The notes beneath the pieces were generated by a model that was not told the origin of the DNA, did not search any database, and was given only the letters and a program-made list of their open reading frames with translations. From Tyto alba (taxonomy: Eukaryota > Chordata > Aves > Strigiformes > Tytonidae): a stretch of DNA of 64,000 nt. Numbering within the stretch: the first letter of the stretch is position 1; each line of letters begins with the position of its first letter. The translations under genes were made by a program, and so were the position numbers. Shown piece by piece: positions 1 to 12,392 of this stretch. The DNA is taken from positions 24,401,698 through 24,465,697 of the forward strand of contig NW_024881321.1 in NCBI RefSeq assembly GCF_018691265.1. The letters are read 5' to 3'.

Positions 1-789
1 TGTAAAATCCTCTCCAGAAGCAAAGCTCTTAATAGATTATTTACTTCTATTGGTTGTGTTATCAGTGACCATACTATAACAAAACGAAACCATAAAACTG
101 TCTACTGGTGGTATCTATAAATCTTTACAAGCACATACTCTTCTATTTTAAGATTCGCTAATAAGATTTTAAAGTCAATAAATGAAAAGAACAGGGACAG
201 AAATTTACTTCACAAACCATAATTTGATTATCCTTTTTATATAAGTTCTGATACCATCTTTACTTGCATAAACTTTTACCATTATGCTTATGACATGGAC
301 AATGTTTCTTTAAAAGCAGCTTCTCAATTCTTTTGTTTCCCCACTGTTCAAGGTATAGCTGTAGGCTTTACTTACCTTATGCTAATCTAGAGCTGTTCTA
401 AATTAAAAATTATGTCATGTGGTTCCTCTTTACCTTTTGTTACAACAGTAGGGGAATACTCTGTTAATTAGGCAGCATGTGTTATGGCTGCATCTCTGTG
501 AAGGAGATATTATTATCTTGATTTTATGAAGAGTGAAGACAGACCCAAGAGCATTATCTTCAACTACCCAATTTCACAAACCTATGGCATCATTTTTCAG
601 ACTATTTAGTGTGCAGTATTCTATACATTTGAAGTCCATTGACTCAGCACTTCTACCAAGTAGTCTATGGCTTTTCATTAGTACCTCATAAAATGAACAT
701 TATTATAAAGCCACAAAAGATTGCTTGCATTATAGAGACTATATTATAACAAGGAACTAGTTATAAAAAGCCTTAGGTAGGCATGTATT
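1..789. other. AT-rich sequence, nothing recognised
   Basis: I see no repeat family, convincing exon or RNA gene here. No open frame with supporting splice signals was found on either strand. Confidence 0.5.
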
Positions 790-1085
790 TGTCCTGGTTG
801 GGGCTGGACTAAAGTTCCTGTTGGTTTGGCAGTGGGAGGAATGCTGCAGCACACTGAGACCCCAGGGGCTCCCCAGGTCCTAGTGCCCTCACCTGTGCGC
901 GGGGGCGGGGGGAGCACAGCTGGAGGGCTGGGCCCGGATTGGCCAATAGTCCATGTCATGTGACATTGTGCTCACTATATAAAGGCAGGAGTGGGCCAGG
1001 AGGGGCTCTCCCTTTTGGGAGTGTTGCTGTGGTGCTTTTGTGTTGGGGATTGCCAGCTGGGAGCAGGTGGGTGTCAGTGTGTAGA
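790..1085 (+). mobile_element. ERVL-like LTR fragment, 5' part with promoter
   Basis: This is the 5' portion of an avian endogenous retrovirus LTR. It opens with TGTCCTGG, the usual terminus of these LTRs, and runs through a promoter region that parallels the LTR at 63405-64000. Both have a GC-rich stretch, then 'GCTCACTATATA', then a short G-rich leader, then 'GGGA(A/G)C(A/G)GG'. Homology fades after about 1085 and the R/U5 end with a poly(A) signal is missing, so this is a truncated copy. The family assignment comes from the terminus and overall look, not from a database search. Confidence 0.7.
901..983 (+). promoter_or_regulatory. LTR core promoter: GC box, CCAAT, TATA
   Basis: A G-rich GC-box-like run lies at about 901-912, ATTGG followed directly by CCAAT at about 937-946, and TATATAAA at 976-983. 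Order and spacing match a polymerase II core promoter on the plus strand. Transcription would be expected to start roughly 30 bases past the TATA box. Whether it is active cannot be told from sequence. Confidence 0.6.
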
Positions 1086-1609
1086 TAATAACAAAACAGA
1101 GGATGATGTTTATCCTGACTTTAGCAACATATCTGACACACTATCCCATAGTATTATTATTGTCAGGGATCTGAACTAACTAATAAGACTTAAAGATTCT
1201 GATCAGCCTCACCTGGGCTTCCCACCCACACATCTTACCCATGAACACAGGATCTCTATTTAAGCTCAGTCCCGGGCCTTTGGTTCCCTGGCTGAAGTAT
1301 GTTGGAAGAACATTAACTGCTAGCATGCTATGTCTATACATCCTGTTGAACCACACCTAAAGCTATAGACTGTCTTTTAGCTATAATAATAACCTGCCTG
1401 GTGGTTACTTGGCCTGATCTCAATTCTGACCTGTGGGCAGACTTCCTGGGTTGACCTTGGTATTTTTGCCATATACTTTCTTGATGATTGAGACTTCTGG
1501 TTAGACATTTTTTTGTTACCCTATATTGTTTGATAGTCCTTGAACTGTTGATAGAACCTATTCCTGTCACTATTCTGTTCTGTTTGTTTGCTGCTGATAT
1601 TGTGGCCTG
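1086..1609. other. Unclassified sequence between LTR fragment and repeat A
   Basis: It holds a TATTTAAG motif near 1257 and AT-rich text with short T runs. It may be older retroviral or LTR sequence because it lies between two repeat-derived blocks, but I cannot match it to a family. No convincing coding frame. Confidence 0.35.
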
Positions 1610-3190
1610 TTGGTGAGGTTATCACCTGGTCAGTGTAAGGCAGTGATGAAAATCGAACTGGATTAGTCATACTAATTGATAAGAGTATGTGGAAGAGTGA
1701 GAATATTTATTCCAGAAAGGTTATTTGATCAGAAACCTCATAACTGAGAGGATAAAAAAAGAAAGACAAAAAACTCTAAACGTACAGAGACATAGACCTG
1801 ATGAAACAAACATGGAGACAATGACAAGAAATAAATCTTGCCAGTCACGCTAATTGACAGGCTATCAAGAATATACAGATCCCACTTCCATGAAGACCAG
1901 CCTGGACTTTGCAAGTGGTAAATTGTAAACCAGGAGAATCACTGACACCAAACTAGGAGTGAGGGAATCTATAGGATTATACAAATCCATTCAGGGGGAA
2001 AAGAGAGCAAGGAGGAACAAAGAGAGGGTATAAACAGCAAAAGGTACTAAAACCAGCAGGTTGTGTGTAAAACAGGGTCAGTCACTATGCTCATCTGGCT
2101 GAGTGCTGCGCCTGATTGCTGTGGTTTGTCCTGTCTTAGTAAACCTTTTCTTAACTATTTGTTTAATCTCACTCTCTATCTTCTGTGCATGTGTGCTGCA
2201 AAGATTCAGTGTGAACTGCTGAAGGGGCTTGTGCCAACTACTGGAGTCAGACCAGGGGTGTGGATGTCCCTGACCTATGGTATCACCTACTGGAGCCAGT
2301 GGGGTCTCAGCATCAGCAACTGGAGTGAGTTGAGGATGTTAGCCAGCAACCACTGAGGCTGGAACACTGTATGTCTTAAAACCAGCTACATGAGGGACTG
2401 AGGTGAGAGAAGGGAGTGAGGGGCTCAGCTCTGGCAGCTGGAGTGGGACCACAGGTCACAGCCCGAGTCCCTGGTGCCGGCTGTTGTGTGCGAGTATCTG
2501 TATCTTCTCCAAACTGGGTGTGCATGGGGTGTGTATGTGTATTCACTGGAAAACTTCAAGCCTGGTGTGCAGGGGGTCCTTGAGTCCAGGTTGGGGTATC
2601 AGGTGGGTGGAGGGTCCATGCTGATATTTGAGGGACCCACAAGTGTTGGGTGCCTGTGGGATGAGTGTGAATGTTGCATGTTTGCAGTGAGCACTGAACT
2701 GCAGCAGCTGAAGAATCTGTGGTGTGGGTAAGAAAGAGGGGCTGGGATCCAGGCAGGGGTGCCAGGCAGAAGAGGAGCCGTGCCAGTGTTTGGGGGATCC
2801 ACAAATGTGTGTGTGCTGCACTAGTGACCTCCTGCCTCTTCCAGCTGAAGAGGAGGAGGGAAAGTGGCTATCTGGGATTGTGTCTGGTGCGAGTCCTGTC
2901 TGTGGGTGCTGTTGAGGGTAGCTCATTGTCTGTGGAAGGTTGTGTGACCAGCTCTTTCCATGTCCTCTGTGTGTATCTGGCACATGTGCTCAGCTTTGCT
3001 ACTGGTTGAACCTGTAAATGGAAATGCAGCAGCCACATCCTTCAGTCTGGGGCAAAGACTCTGAGTCCCCTGGGAACTGGTCTGGATTCCAGAAGACAGC
3101 CAAAAGGGAGTCCTGGGCTGGGCCTTCTGGAGGTGAACACACTTCTTCTATCCCTTAGCACAAAGCAAATCATTGTCTAATGGAGAACAT
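1610..3190 (+). repeat. Unclassified dispersed repeat, copy A
   Basis: This block is homologous to 13690-14690. Shared segments include the text around 1640-1700 (compare 13890-13950), around 1820-1880 (compare 14050-14110) and 2725-3045 (compare 14195-14580). In the last of these, runs such as 'CTGGGATCCAGGCAGGGG' are identical. Copy A has extra sequence at about 2060-2720 that copy B lacks. The first 300 bases hold a tandem duplication with a period near 182. Purine-rich leader followed by G/T-rich text suggests non-coding retroviral sequence, but no retroviral protein is recognisable. The open frames on both strands here are by-products of base composition. Confidence 0.6.
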
Positions 3191-3239
3191 ATGGTCTTAA
3201 ACTCAGTTCATAGGGCTGTACATACAAACATGCCAAAAG

Positions 3240-3308
3240 AGAGAGCATCATTTGGGGGACTGGACTAGATGGTCTTAACAGGTTTCTTTAAACCCGAACA
3301 ATGATGTG
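3240..3308 (+). mobile_element. CR1 LINE, short 3' tail fragment
   Basis: The text 'GGACTGGACTAGATGGTCTT' at about 3258-3277 and the degraded 'AAACCCGAACAATGATGTGA' after it match the last bases of CR1 elements, where a similar phrase precedes the octamer tail. Very short and old. Confidence 0.55.
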
Positions 3309-3310
3309 AT

Positions 3311-4465
3311 TTGGCAGCTAAGGTATAAACACAGCAAAGATTTTGCATAAGTTGAGGCCTTAACTTTACAACTGAAAGCAACTTACAGTGCAGCTGAAAT
3401 CTGAAATTCCAATATAGATCTTCAGTGTGATTACTTTAGCTGTTTTTCATATCTGTAGCCAGAGATATTGTATTTATAAAGGATTTTCTTGCATATGTAG
3501 GAACATTGTTCACATGAATTCATTAACTGTGCCTTGTGTCACGGAGTCACTTTAGGAATGTTGGACAAAGATCTTCAAATATAGTAGTGCAGAGGATGCT
3601 TTTTAAATTAAAAGGAACAAATGTGTATGATAATAAGACAACTAAAAGTACACATATGACACTGAAGCTATGCTTTTATAGAAGCACTTCAAGCAGGCAT
3701 GTAAAAGCTTCTCTGCACTGCTGTAGACCTACATGTCAAAACTACAGAATGAAAATGTTCATTAATGGAGCTTTGCAGCCAGGTGTTTTACCTATAGTAC
3801 TAAGGCAACAGACAAAGCACAGCTACTATTCATAATAGAATGTTTTAAAATTACTGTTTTACTTAATACAAAGTAAAGGGCTTATATGAGTATGTATGTG
3901 CCATCCTCATCTTATTTCCTCATAGCAGTAGTATACAAGAGAGATTCAACAACTGTTTATTGCCCATTTTATTATAGAGTTCATAGGCAGTCTGGTAATT
4001 TTTAACTGGGTGAGTAGGTAATTAGTTCCATCAATAGTAGAAACAACTTATGGAATATATTTTTCCACATATGAGAATACAGTATGTAAGGCAGAAAATT
4101 AAATATACTGTAAACTTATCCAAGAAAGATACCCTATTATTTCTGTTTCCTTATATACCAGAGGAGATAAAGAATTATGGTATCAACATATGATAGGTAC
4201 TTAGAGAATACACAGCCTTTCGTATGAAATCTAAAAGTTATGCTATTCATAAATATTAGCAGGGACAGATTATCCTTCTCTCTCAAAGGAATTATTCTTT
4301 TCTTTGGACCTACACAAGGTAGAACTGAATAGAGAGCGTAGTTCAGAACATGAGTACACTCCTGCCATAGCAGGATTAAAACATTATTACTTTTTGTTTG
4401 TTTGTTTTTGGTCACATAAAATTCAGAAAAGGTAAAAAATGTTGACGTTTCAATGGAAATATAAG
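3311..4465. other. AT-rich sequence, nothing recognised
   Basis: A 99-codon plus-strand frame at 3536-3835 has no start context, splice support or family resemblance, so I treat it as chance. Confidence 0.45.
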
Positions 4466-4655
4466 ATGCGTCAAGTAGTGGAGCACATAGAACACAGATA
4501 TTGTGCAGTCTCCGTTCTTGGAGGTTTTCAAGACTCAGCTTGAAAAATCTGAGCTACCTCATCTGATTTTACAGCTGATCTTGTTTTGAGAAGGAGGTCA
4601 GACTAGAGAACTAAGATCCCTGAATTATTCAGATACTGCATGATCCTATGAATTC
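4466..4655 (+). mobile_element. CR1 LINE 3' end, old
   Basis: 'TCTCCGTTCTTGGAGGTTTT' near 4510 and 'GAGAAGGAGGTCAGACTAGA' near 4590, ending in 'ATGATCCTATGAATTC', follow the standard CR1 3' region and a degraded octamer tail on the plus strand. Only the last ~190 bases remain. Confidence 0.7.
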
Positions 4656-5777
4656 TTTATTATGTGGTAAACCCTTCTCTCCCTAAATGCACCAACTTAG
4701 TATGTGAGCACAATTTTTGAGAGTCTGAAATATATTTTGAAGTGAAATGTGTAAATATCCTCTCCTGTGCATGGAAACTGCAGCTCTCTGAGGTGAACAC
4801 AGTAATATAAGATAGAACTCAGACAATACAGAAAAGATACCTTGGGGGAAAATCTCTACCTGTTATACATTAATACACATGCAGTGGATTTCACCTGCTA
4901 ACATCAGGTTAGTTCAACTGATTCTATTACACTGCATTTTATTTAATATTCTGTCACAAGATACTGAAAACAAAGAAGAATGGCGAACCAGTCAACTTTT
5001 AATATAATAAAAAGAGATCTGGGATCTTTATAGCAATTACTGCTCCAGACACAATGCCATATCAGGGTAGTGCCTTAGAAACCAATGCAACCCAAGAACT
5101 TTGAGTGACTGAACTAAGTGCTTTTTGTCAGCTTGTTTCTCAAGTTTATTCTGCTGGATTGTCATAAAATGTTACCACAGATTGAATTTATAAAAAAATT
5201 AAGAACTATGGATACTACAAAGTAATACAACATTGTTGTCTGAAATGGATTTGGGTCAGCTTCAGTGTGGTTTCATTGACAGTAGAATACTTTTTCACAT
5301 CATCTGACAATAAGGCTATTGATTCTCAGTAGTACATTTGGTTGCATATTTTAGATTACATTGTCAACCAGCAACCAGTTGTACTTTTTATGTATGAATC
5401 CTCCTGACTTTTAGTTAGATATCTGCATACTTTCCTAGAGCACACACAGATTAATCTAAGAAGGTCTACTTAGACTCTTTATATACATCTACTTTATATG
5501 TCATTAATACAAACAAAAAGCCTAAGGAAACCAAGTGTTCAATTTTTCAGTGTGGAAAAATCACAAATTAGGTTAACAAAACCATCTTGTAAAAAAAAAA
5601 AAAATTCACTGGGGAGTTCTCAAACTTTTGTATTTCTCATATGTCATATGACTATCATATAACGTAACTCATGATATTAAACTGAGGTGTAGTATTGAGT
5701 ATATACAGAAACTGTACTGGATAATATTTTTATTAACAGTTAACAAGTGTTGATAAAAATAATGTAAATGGACAAGG
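4656..5777. other. AT-rich sequence, nothing recognised
   Basis: Only a 14-base A run near 5590 stands out. Confidence 0.45.
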
Positions 5778-6774
5778 TGTCCTGGTTTGAGCCTAGAGGG
5801 CAACTGAACACCACCCAGCCATTCACTCCCCATTCCCCCTCAGGAATGGGAAGGAGAAAATAAAATAAAAAGGCTCAAGAATCAAGATAAGGACAGGGAG
5901 GGATGACTCTACCATTATGGTCACGGACAAAAGACAGACTTCTTAGGGGAAGAAAAAGAACATCACTTTAATTCAAACACTAACAAAGACAACTCTTAAT
6001 AGACAAGGTGAGACAGTGAGAAGTACCACCACATCCAAAAACACCTCCCCAGCCCCTCCCTTCTTCCCAGGCTCAGCTCTGCTCTGGATCTCTCTGCCTC
6101 CTCCCCCAGCAGCCCAGGGAACAGGGTATAGGGTTTACACTCAACTCGCTGCTCCTTCCTTCCTGGGAGGTGGGTGAACACTGTACATTCTTCCTCTGAT
6201 TCGCATGTCTTTCCTCTCATTGCAGACAGTCCTCCATGAATCTTCTCTGGCATGAGTCCTCCCCATGGGCTGCAGCCATTCCCATGTTGATCTGGTGTGG
6301 GTCACCCCTATATGTTGCTGTCCTCCCAACGTTGAACTACAACAATGGGGGCCACTTCTCCCCTCAGAGTCCAGGCTTCCTTTTAGCATAGCTACCTGTC
6401 CTGGTTTGAGCTCCTCCAGAGCCTTCAGGTCACCCTCTGCTCTACCGTGGATCACCATGGGTGGTAGGGGGAGAGCCCTGCCATCTCACCGTGGGATGCA
6501 GGGGGAGGCTCTGCTCTGGCACACCTCCCCTGCTTCCTTCTCCTGACCTGGGCATTTGCACAGATGTCTGTCTTGTAACTCCTCCTCACAAGTCCCCCAA
6601 CCCCCTTCCAGGTTCCTCTTCTTAAATAAATTCTTGCAGAGGTGTAGCCATAATTGTTATTTGGTGCAGCCTTGGCCAGAGGTAGGTCTGACTTGGAGCT
6701 GGGGGAGCTTTTGAGAAGCTTCTCACAGGGGACCACAGCTGTAGCCCCTTCCCCCGCTACCAAAATCTGTCACA
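5778..6774 (-). mobile_element. Solo LTR of avian ERV, near full length, minus strand
   Basis: Read on the minus strand, the element starts at 6774 with TGTGACAG and an AGATTTTGGTAGCGGGGG-type leader. It passes 'TATTTAAGAAGAGG' (TATA-like, complement of about 6621-6634), then a long stretch of short imperfect repeats around 'CCCATGG/GGAGGAC', then a C/T-rich end, and finishes at 5778 with CAAACCAGGACA. This order matches the ~1 kb avian LTR whose 5' leader reads '...GCAAGGTTTTGGTAG' with a TATTTAAGAAGGG promoter. No gag, pol or env lies beside it, so it is a solo LTR. I see no clean target-site duplication. Frames inside it, such as the 103 and 105 codon minus frames, are not genes. Confidence 0.75.
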
Positions 6775-9700
6775 GAAATCCAGCACAGAAGTTAACAAAG
6801 AGTTCCTAAAAGTATTATGCCATTGGTGTTGAATCTGAATTTTCATAACCTACTTTTTCTATATTCTCCACTAATTTATTGCATTGAAATAACAACTGAG
6901 GTTGTTCCACCAGGTTTTTTTGCATGGCAGATAGTGCATTTTATGTGGGACAAAAAAAAGATACTTTATATGCAAATTCACAAAGGCACTGGTTAATTGC
7001 AATCTATGTAGTCTAATAAAATAATCATTATTAATCCAGAACTAATTTTTACAAGGAAAAAAAAAAGAAAGTACATAAGATAAAAAAATCATTATTATAA
7101 GAAAGTTCTCCTTAAAATTGTTACACAAACATTTGATTTACAGTTTTTGGTATGCTTTACATATATCAGATATTTTCTCTTTGTAAATGGTGAAACACCT
7201 AGCTCCTAAGGCTGTATTCCTTCAATAATCATTATCTAACCTTTGGCGATTTATTAATAGTCCTGATATCCCTAGTATCATGCCGTTTTCACACATTAAA
7301 AGACACTTTTCTGACCTAAATTCTTATTCTAAGGTTCTATGTGTCTAAAACAGAGGACGGTGACATCTGTAAGTTATAAATATATTAGTATATAATTGGT
7401 ATTAGTTTGTATTGAATATAAATGGGAGCATACATTTAGACTTGTCAGAATAACTAACAGAGTAAAAACACTCTGTAATATTGTGATGGCATACCTAAAC
7501 ACAACATAAGCATTTTACGAAAGTATGTGAGCAATATGAGCACCAACAGGTCAAAGACTTGTATAATTGCACTTAGGGGACATGCAAAAACATGTGAACA
7601 GTGACTCATTCAACAATTTCCAAGATAAAGAACAAAATAAGCACATAAGACTGCAATAAGGCAGGGCATCCTGCTGAGCACACTAGAAAGATGACTGGCA
7701 GGACTGAAAACAAGATTAATCAAGATGAAGAGCAGATGATGAGGGGAGGGTGAATGAGGACCACCAGAACACCAGGCATAAGTAAAGAAAACTGGGGAAG
7801 AAAGAGGTCAGCTGCTTCAGTTCTCACTTCTTTGCTGCTATTTAACATCACCTCTGCTGCAACATAAACTCACAGCTGATTTAGAATATGTGTCAAGAAC
7901 TAACATTTTTTTAAACATAGTGATAATTATTAAGAATTAACCATCACCACATAATGTGTTGTTAATGAATGAATAATTGTTTTGCTCTTAAAGCTTTTTA
8001 AAACTGGTCTGAATTTAGTTTTCTAAACTCACCTCATCACAGAGATATTTATTTCCAAACTGATATGTGTATATATATATCTACATTAACATACATATAT
8101 TCAGTTGCGATACATACTTCACTCTCCACAGGATATCTACTTGTCATTGCTATCTAATATCTACTGAAATGTATCAAAATTACTCTCATGGTAGGCTATA
8201 TACCAGACAATAGTAGAAAATGAAGCTAATATTAAAACAGATTATGTTCTAAGACAATTACTATTACAGCTATACAAACTGAAACAAAAGTACAGACAGG
8301 CCAAGACAACTTCAGATAAAAAGCCTGACAAGTCCTTTAGCTGAGGCCTCTCAGAGTGACTACAAAATTTGTGGCTTGTTACTATCAACGTTAATACAAT
8401 ATTTCTTGGCCTACTGGCCTCAGTGTGCAAGAGAACATGCATCTGCCCAACTTCTTTTTTCTGCGTTAATCCTACACAAAAATTTGTCTAGTACGGAGTT
8501 GGAAAAGAAATTCACATGTGTGCATCCTGAAATATGCTGAGACTTTGCTGTTCAAATTACATTATTCATTACAGTCAAACCTGTGAAATATATTTTATTT
8601 AATTCACATAGGTTCAGAGTAAGGGAAACAAAGCTAAATATTTAGAAATGACATAATTTGATGTTGAAGATATGAATATCTGTGTTATAACATCTAAAAA
8701 ATGTGAATTTTAGAAACTCCATCAGTAGTCATTGTTCCTGCATCTGAAAGAGCAGTTGTTAATCAGCTGTAAATTATTCTACCTCCCGAAAAGTCCTTTA
8801 GCCACACAGACGGAAGATTTCTGTAGGTTACTTGCAGACAGCCCATGGTGTCTGTGCCTGATGGGAAGTCTGTGTGTTGAACATATTCAGGAATAAGAGG
8901 GTCATGTGTGTTTTGAAGGATGTGCATTGACTGTGCCAGGAGGCTCAGTTTATACACAGCATACAAGTGTAGTATGTTCAATAGCCTTAAGTCTATTTTT
9001 AAAATGCAACGTAGATAAAGCTTACATTTATAGCAGAGACATGCAAGATACGTACCTACAGGAGTATAATTCTCAATAAATAGATAATTAGAGGAAGTAA
9101 TTTTTAAAGAAAAAATAATGTTTGGAGAAGTAGCTAATCCTTCAACAGCAATAATTTGGAAATGTATTAACTACTTTTGAACAGTTGAACAGCCATTATA
9201 GAGAAGATTTCTGCTTTCACTGTTGAAAAGTCTATGATATTTCTACAGTTACTTACTTCATTACCCTCTCATGTTCTCCCAAATTTATATGTAAGCACAT
9301 TATGTGTAGATAGCCTCAAATCACTTGACTCAATACCTGAACTGTTATTATTTTATTAGAAACACATTTATCACATTGATTACATAAATTCTGTGAGAGT
9401 AAAGAGATAGCACATTAATACATATGCTAGAGGAGTCCTTGGAGATTTAGGGATTTAATGTCTCTGAAACAGAGACTTACTGAAAAAAAAAATAATTTCA
9501 GAGCTCTTTGTTTGAGTTCTGACTCCTGGTCTACTAAGAAAAATAATCTGAAAATTTTAAGATAAATATTATGTAAAGGACAGTTTAATCAGACACCATT
9601 TTTCAATTCAAGTGTCTAGTTTTGGATTTATTTTGTTAAATAAACTCAGAAAATATGTACTACAATGAGATAATTCTTTTCAAATATTAAATGTTTGACA

Positions 9701-11729
9701 CACAGGTGTCATATAAGCTTCAAGAAATCTTTCAGAGAGAGGAGATAAGAGAAGAGAAAAAAGCCTCTTGCAGATACATGCAGGCAAAACAATCTGTGAG
9801 TGGGTATATCATTTGTATTAAGATAATGTCATGCATGGCCTCTCTTGAGAGCTGATGACTCATCAGATACCATAAGCTACAAAAAATGTATGAATAATCA
9901 ATTTCCTGTGTCATATTTAACATTCAAATACTAGTTACTACAACAGATTTCTGCCCAATTTAAAAAAAAGCAGTTTAGACTGGACAAGAGAAATTAGCCT
10001 ATAGAGGTTGGCCAGAAGTGAAGAAGAAACAGCTGTTAAAGATGATGGGTCCTACAAAGCCATTAATCATGCTTACATAGAAAAAATACAAAACCTATTG
10101 GAAAAAAAAATAAGGAAAACAACATTAAATAATTTCAGAAAATAATTAGAACATATGCCCTTGTATAGCAAAATCTCACTCCATAATGATAAATGTAGAA
10201 GAAAGAGAAATGTGCTCTTGACAACTGGAGTTTCCAGTTATGAAACATGGATTTCCAACTATACTAGCTCCAACATAACCCAAACAAATTTAGGTTACAG
10301 TATTACAGCAGTTAGCAAGAACTCCTGCTAAGTATGGACTAAAACTGTATTTTATTTAAAAGCTTATAGCCACTAATGGCAGCAAATGCAGATAAAGACC
10401 AATTACAAAAGCCTTGCAAATAATATTTTTTTAAAAAAATATCCAAACAAAACCAAAAATCCCCAAATTTTGCTTTAGTTTCTATAATGCTAAGTTATAG
10501 GAGGGCAAGGATAACCAAGATGGAATACCTCCATGAATGTAGAAAATTAAATTGAAGTCTGTCTATGAGCAATATTTAGAGATATATTTTTGTGTTTGAA
10601 AGAGGACCTCATATGATGGAACAGCAATTTACATCTCTGACAGAGGCAGATGGCCGAAAAATAAACTTCTGCTTATGAGGTAAACTTCCAAATATCATAA
10701 TAAGTGTTTCACTTTGCATGTCTACACAAGAAAATTATTTTCTGTAACAGTATTGAAACTGTATTCTCACTGGATGTGAATTTGTGTAAATATTTTTTTT
10801 CTTTCAACTGTTAAACAACATGAAAGATAAATATTAAAAACAAAACAAAACAAAATCAAAATATATTTTTCTTGTTCCAGTCAATCTACTATATTTTGTT
10901 TTTCTTCAACCTATGAAATTAGATGTTAGACAGAGAACAGAAATTTAAAATAAACGTACCATTTTGGTTTTGAGATATTTAACATGCATCTTTGTCCCCT
11001 TCTTCACCCATATTTAAGAATACATTAGAACCTGTTTCCAACAAAATAAAATATCTCAACCTTTAAATCACATTTCTCCAAATGCATTTTACCGTATTTT
11101 GAATGAATCAATAAAGAAGTCTACTTACCTCACATAATCGTATTCTTTAGAGGAATTTTTCTTTTCAGAAAGAAATCTTCCATTTCTAGTTGTGATTAAA
11201 TATACTAGAGCTTTACTTTATATGTTTGTCCAAACATCTTGCCTTGTTAATCTTTTAGGATCAAAATCTGTTCAAAAACCTATAAAGCTGAGAGAGAATA
11301 TTTTCCTCCCCATTAAGCTCCTTTACTTTCCCATAATGAAAGCCAGAATAGTTGGCCTGAAGCATTCTTAAAGCAGTTTCCTCACTTCCTCACAGTTAGT
11401 TTTCTGCTTCTTTTAGTTCATCATGTTTTGTGCTCTGATATTCATCCTAATAAATCCTGCTCTATCCTGCTAGCAATCAGAAGAAAAACTAAAAAAAAAC
11501 AAAAAACAAAACAAAACAAAAATCAACCCTCAGCTAGATTTTCTTTCATAACAGCAGAATTATGAGTTCTATCCTGATGTTTCTAAGGAGGCTGGAAGAA
11601 GAAAGATCATGAAGGCAGGGGAAACAATTGTTACGGGATTTTCTTCTGTATTAATTTGCTGAAGATTCTCCTTTTCTCACTGACCTTATTTTCCTGATCT
11701 CTTCTCTCTTGCAAAGACGTTTGTGGTCC
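6775..11729. other. Long AT-rich unique stretch
   Basis: About 5 kb with no recognised repeat family or convincing exon. It includes minor A-rich tracts near 6950, 7057, 10432, 10837 and 11492 ((A)nC patterns) and a short TATATA run near 8074. Open frames of 60-72 codons on the minus strand lack splice or protein support. Confidence 0.45.
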
Positions 11730-11987
11730 CAAGAAATGGTTACACATGATAGAGCCCTGCTTTCTTGTAAACGGCTAAACACCTGCCTGCTGATGGGAAG
11801 AAGTGAATGAATTCATGACATTGCTGTGCTTGCACTTGTGGATTTTGCCATTATTGCTATTAAACTGTCTTTATCTCTAACCACAATCTGTCTCACTCAC
11901 TTTTTCCATTCTCTTTCCCAACCCACTGGGGGCAGGGAGCGAGTAGCTGTGTAAGGCTTAGATGCCTACTAGGGTTAAACCATGACA
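11730..11987 (+). mobile_element. Solo LTR, 3' part, plus strand
   Basis: It matches, in the opposite orientation, the LTRs at 40910-41496 and 54748-55341. Shared text includes 'ACACCTGCCTGCTGAT' near 11780, the poly(A) signal ATTAAA at 11859-11864 followed by CTGTCTTTATCTC, and the end 'GCCTACTAGGGTTAAACC' up to CATGACA at 11987. The 5' third is missing or unrecognisable. Confidence 0.72.
11859..11864 (+). promoter_or_regulatory. LTR poly(A) signal ATTAAA
   Basis: ATTAAA in the same place relative to the LTR 3' end as in the LTR at 63405 (63871-63876). It is the likely polyadenylation signal of the element. Confidence 0.6.
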
Positions 11988-12392
11988 ATGATGATCCACC
12001 TGCAACCTTGAAGCAAAGTGACCACATGAGATAGAACTGGTTCAGAAATAAGGCAGTCAGTAAAAGAGATAAAGGGAAACAAATAAAACTTAATATCGGG
12101 AAAGATAGAGGCTGCAAAAGAGAGATATTATGACTACACCTATCATAATAAGCTAAACAGCACCAAGACACTAGCTCAAGTGTCTGATCATCCATAGCAT
12201 TTTTTTGCTAGCATACTTCCTGACAAGATTCTGGCCTATGCCAACTAGTGTTCTCCCATAAGAAAACAACAGAGGTGAAATGACCCTGTTTTATGGGGGA
12301 AAAGGGTTCAGCTATAGTCAAGTGGACAGTACCATGCAGAAAACAACATGGTAAAAGCACTAAAATAATTATGCTGTTGTGTATTTACTTAG
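11988..12392. other. AT-rich sequence, nothing recognised
   Basis: Lies between an LTR end and a CR1 start. A short minus-strand frame across the LTR boundary is not a gene. Confidence 0.4.

Noticed and set aside
2543..2983. 146-codon minus-strand frame
   Set aside because: It is the reverse of repeat copy A; the overlapping plus frames are equally open, which points to composition rather than selection.
3536..3835. 99-codon plus-strand frame
   Set aside because: No splice sites, promoter or recognised motif; of a length expected by chance in 64 kb of AT-rich DNA.
6141..6763. Minus-strand frames of 103 and 105 codons
   Set aside because: They fall inside the LTR at 5778-6774 and show no known domain.
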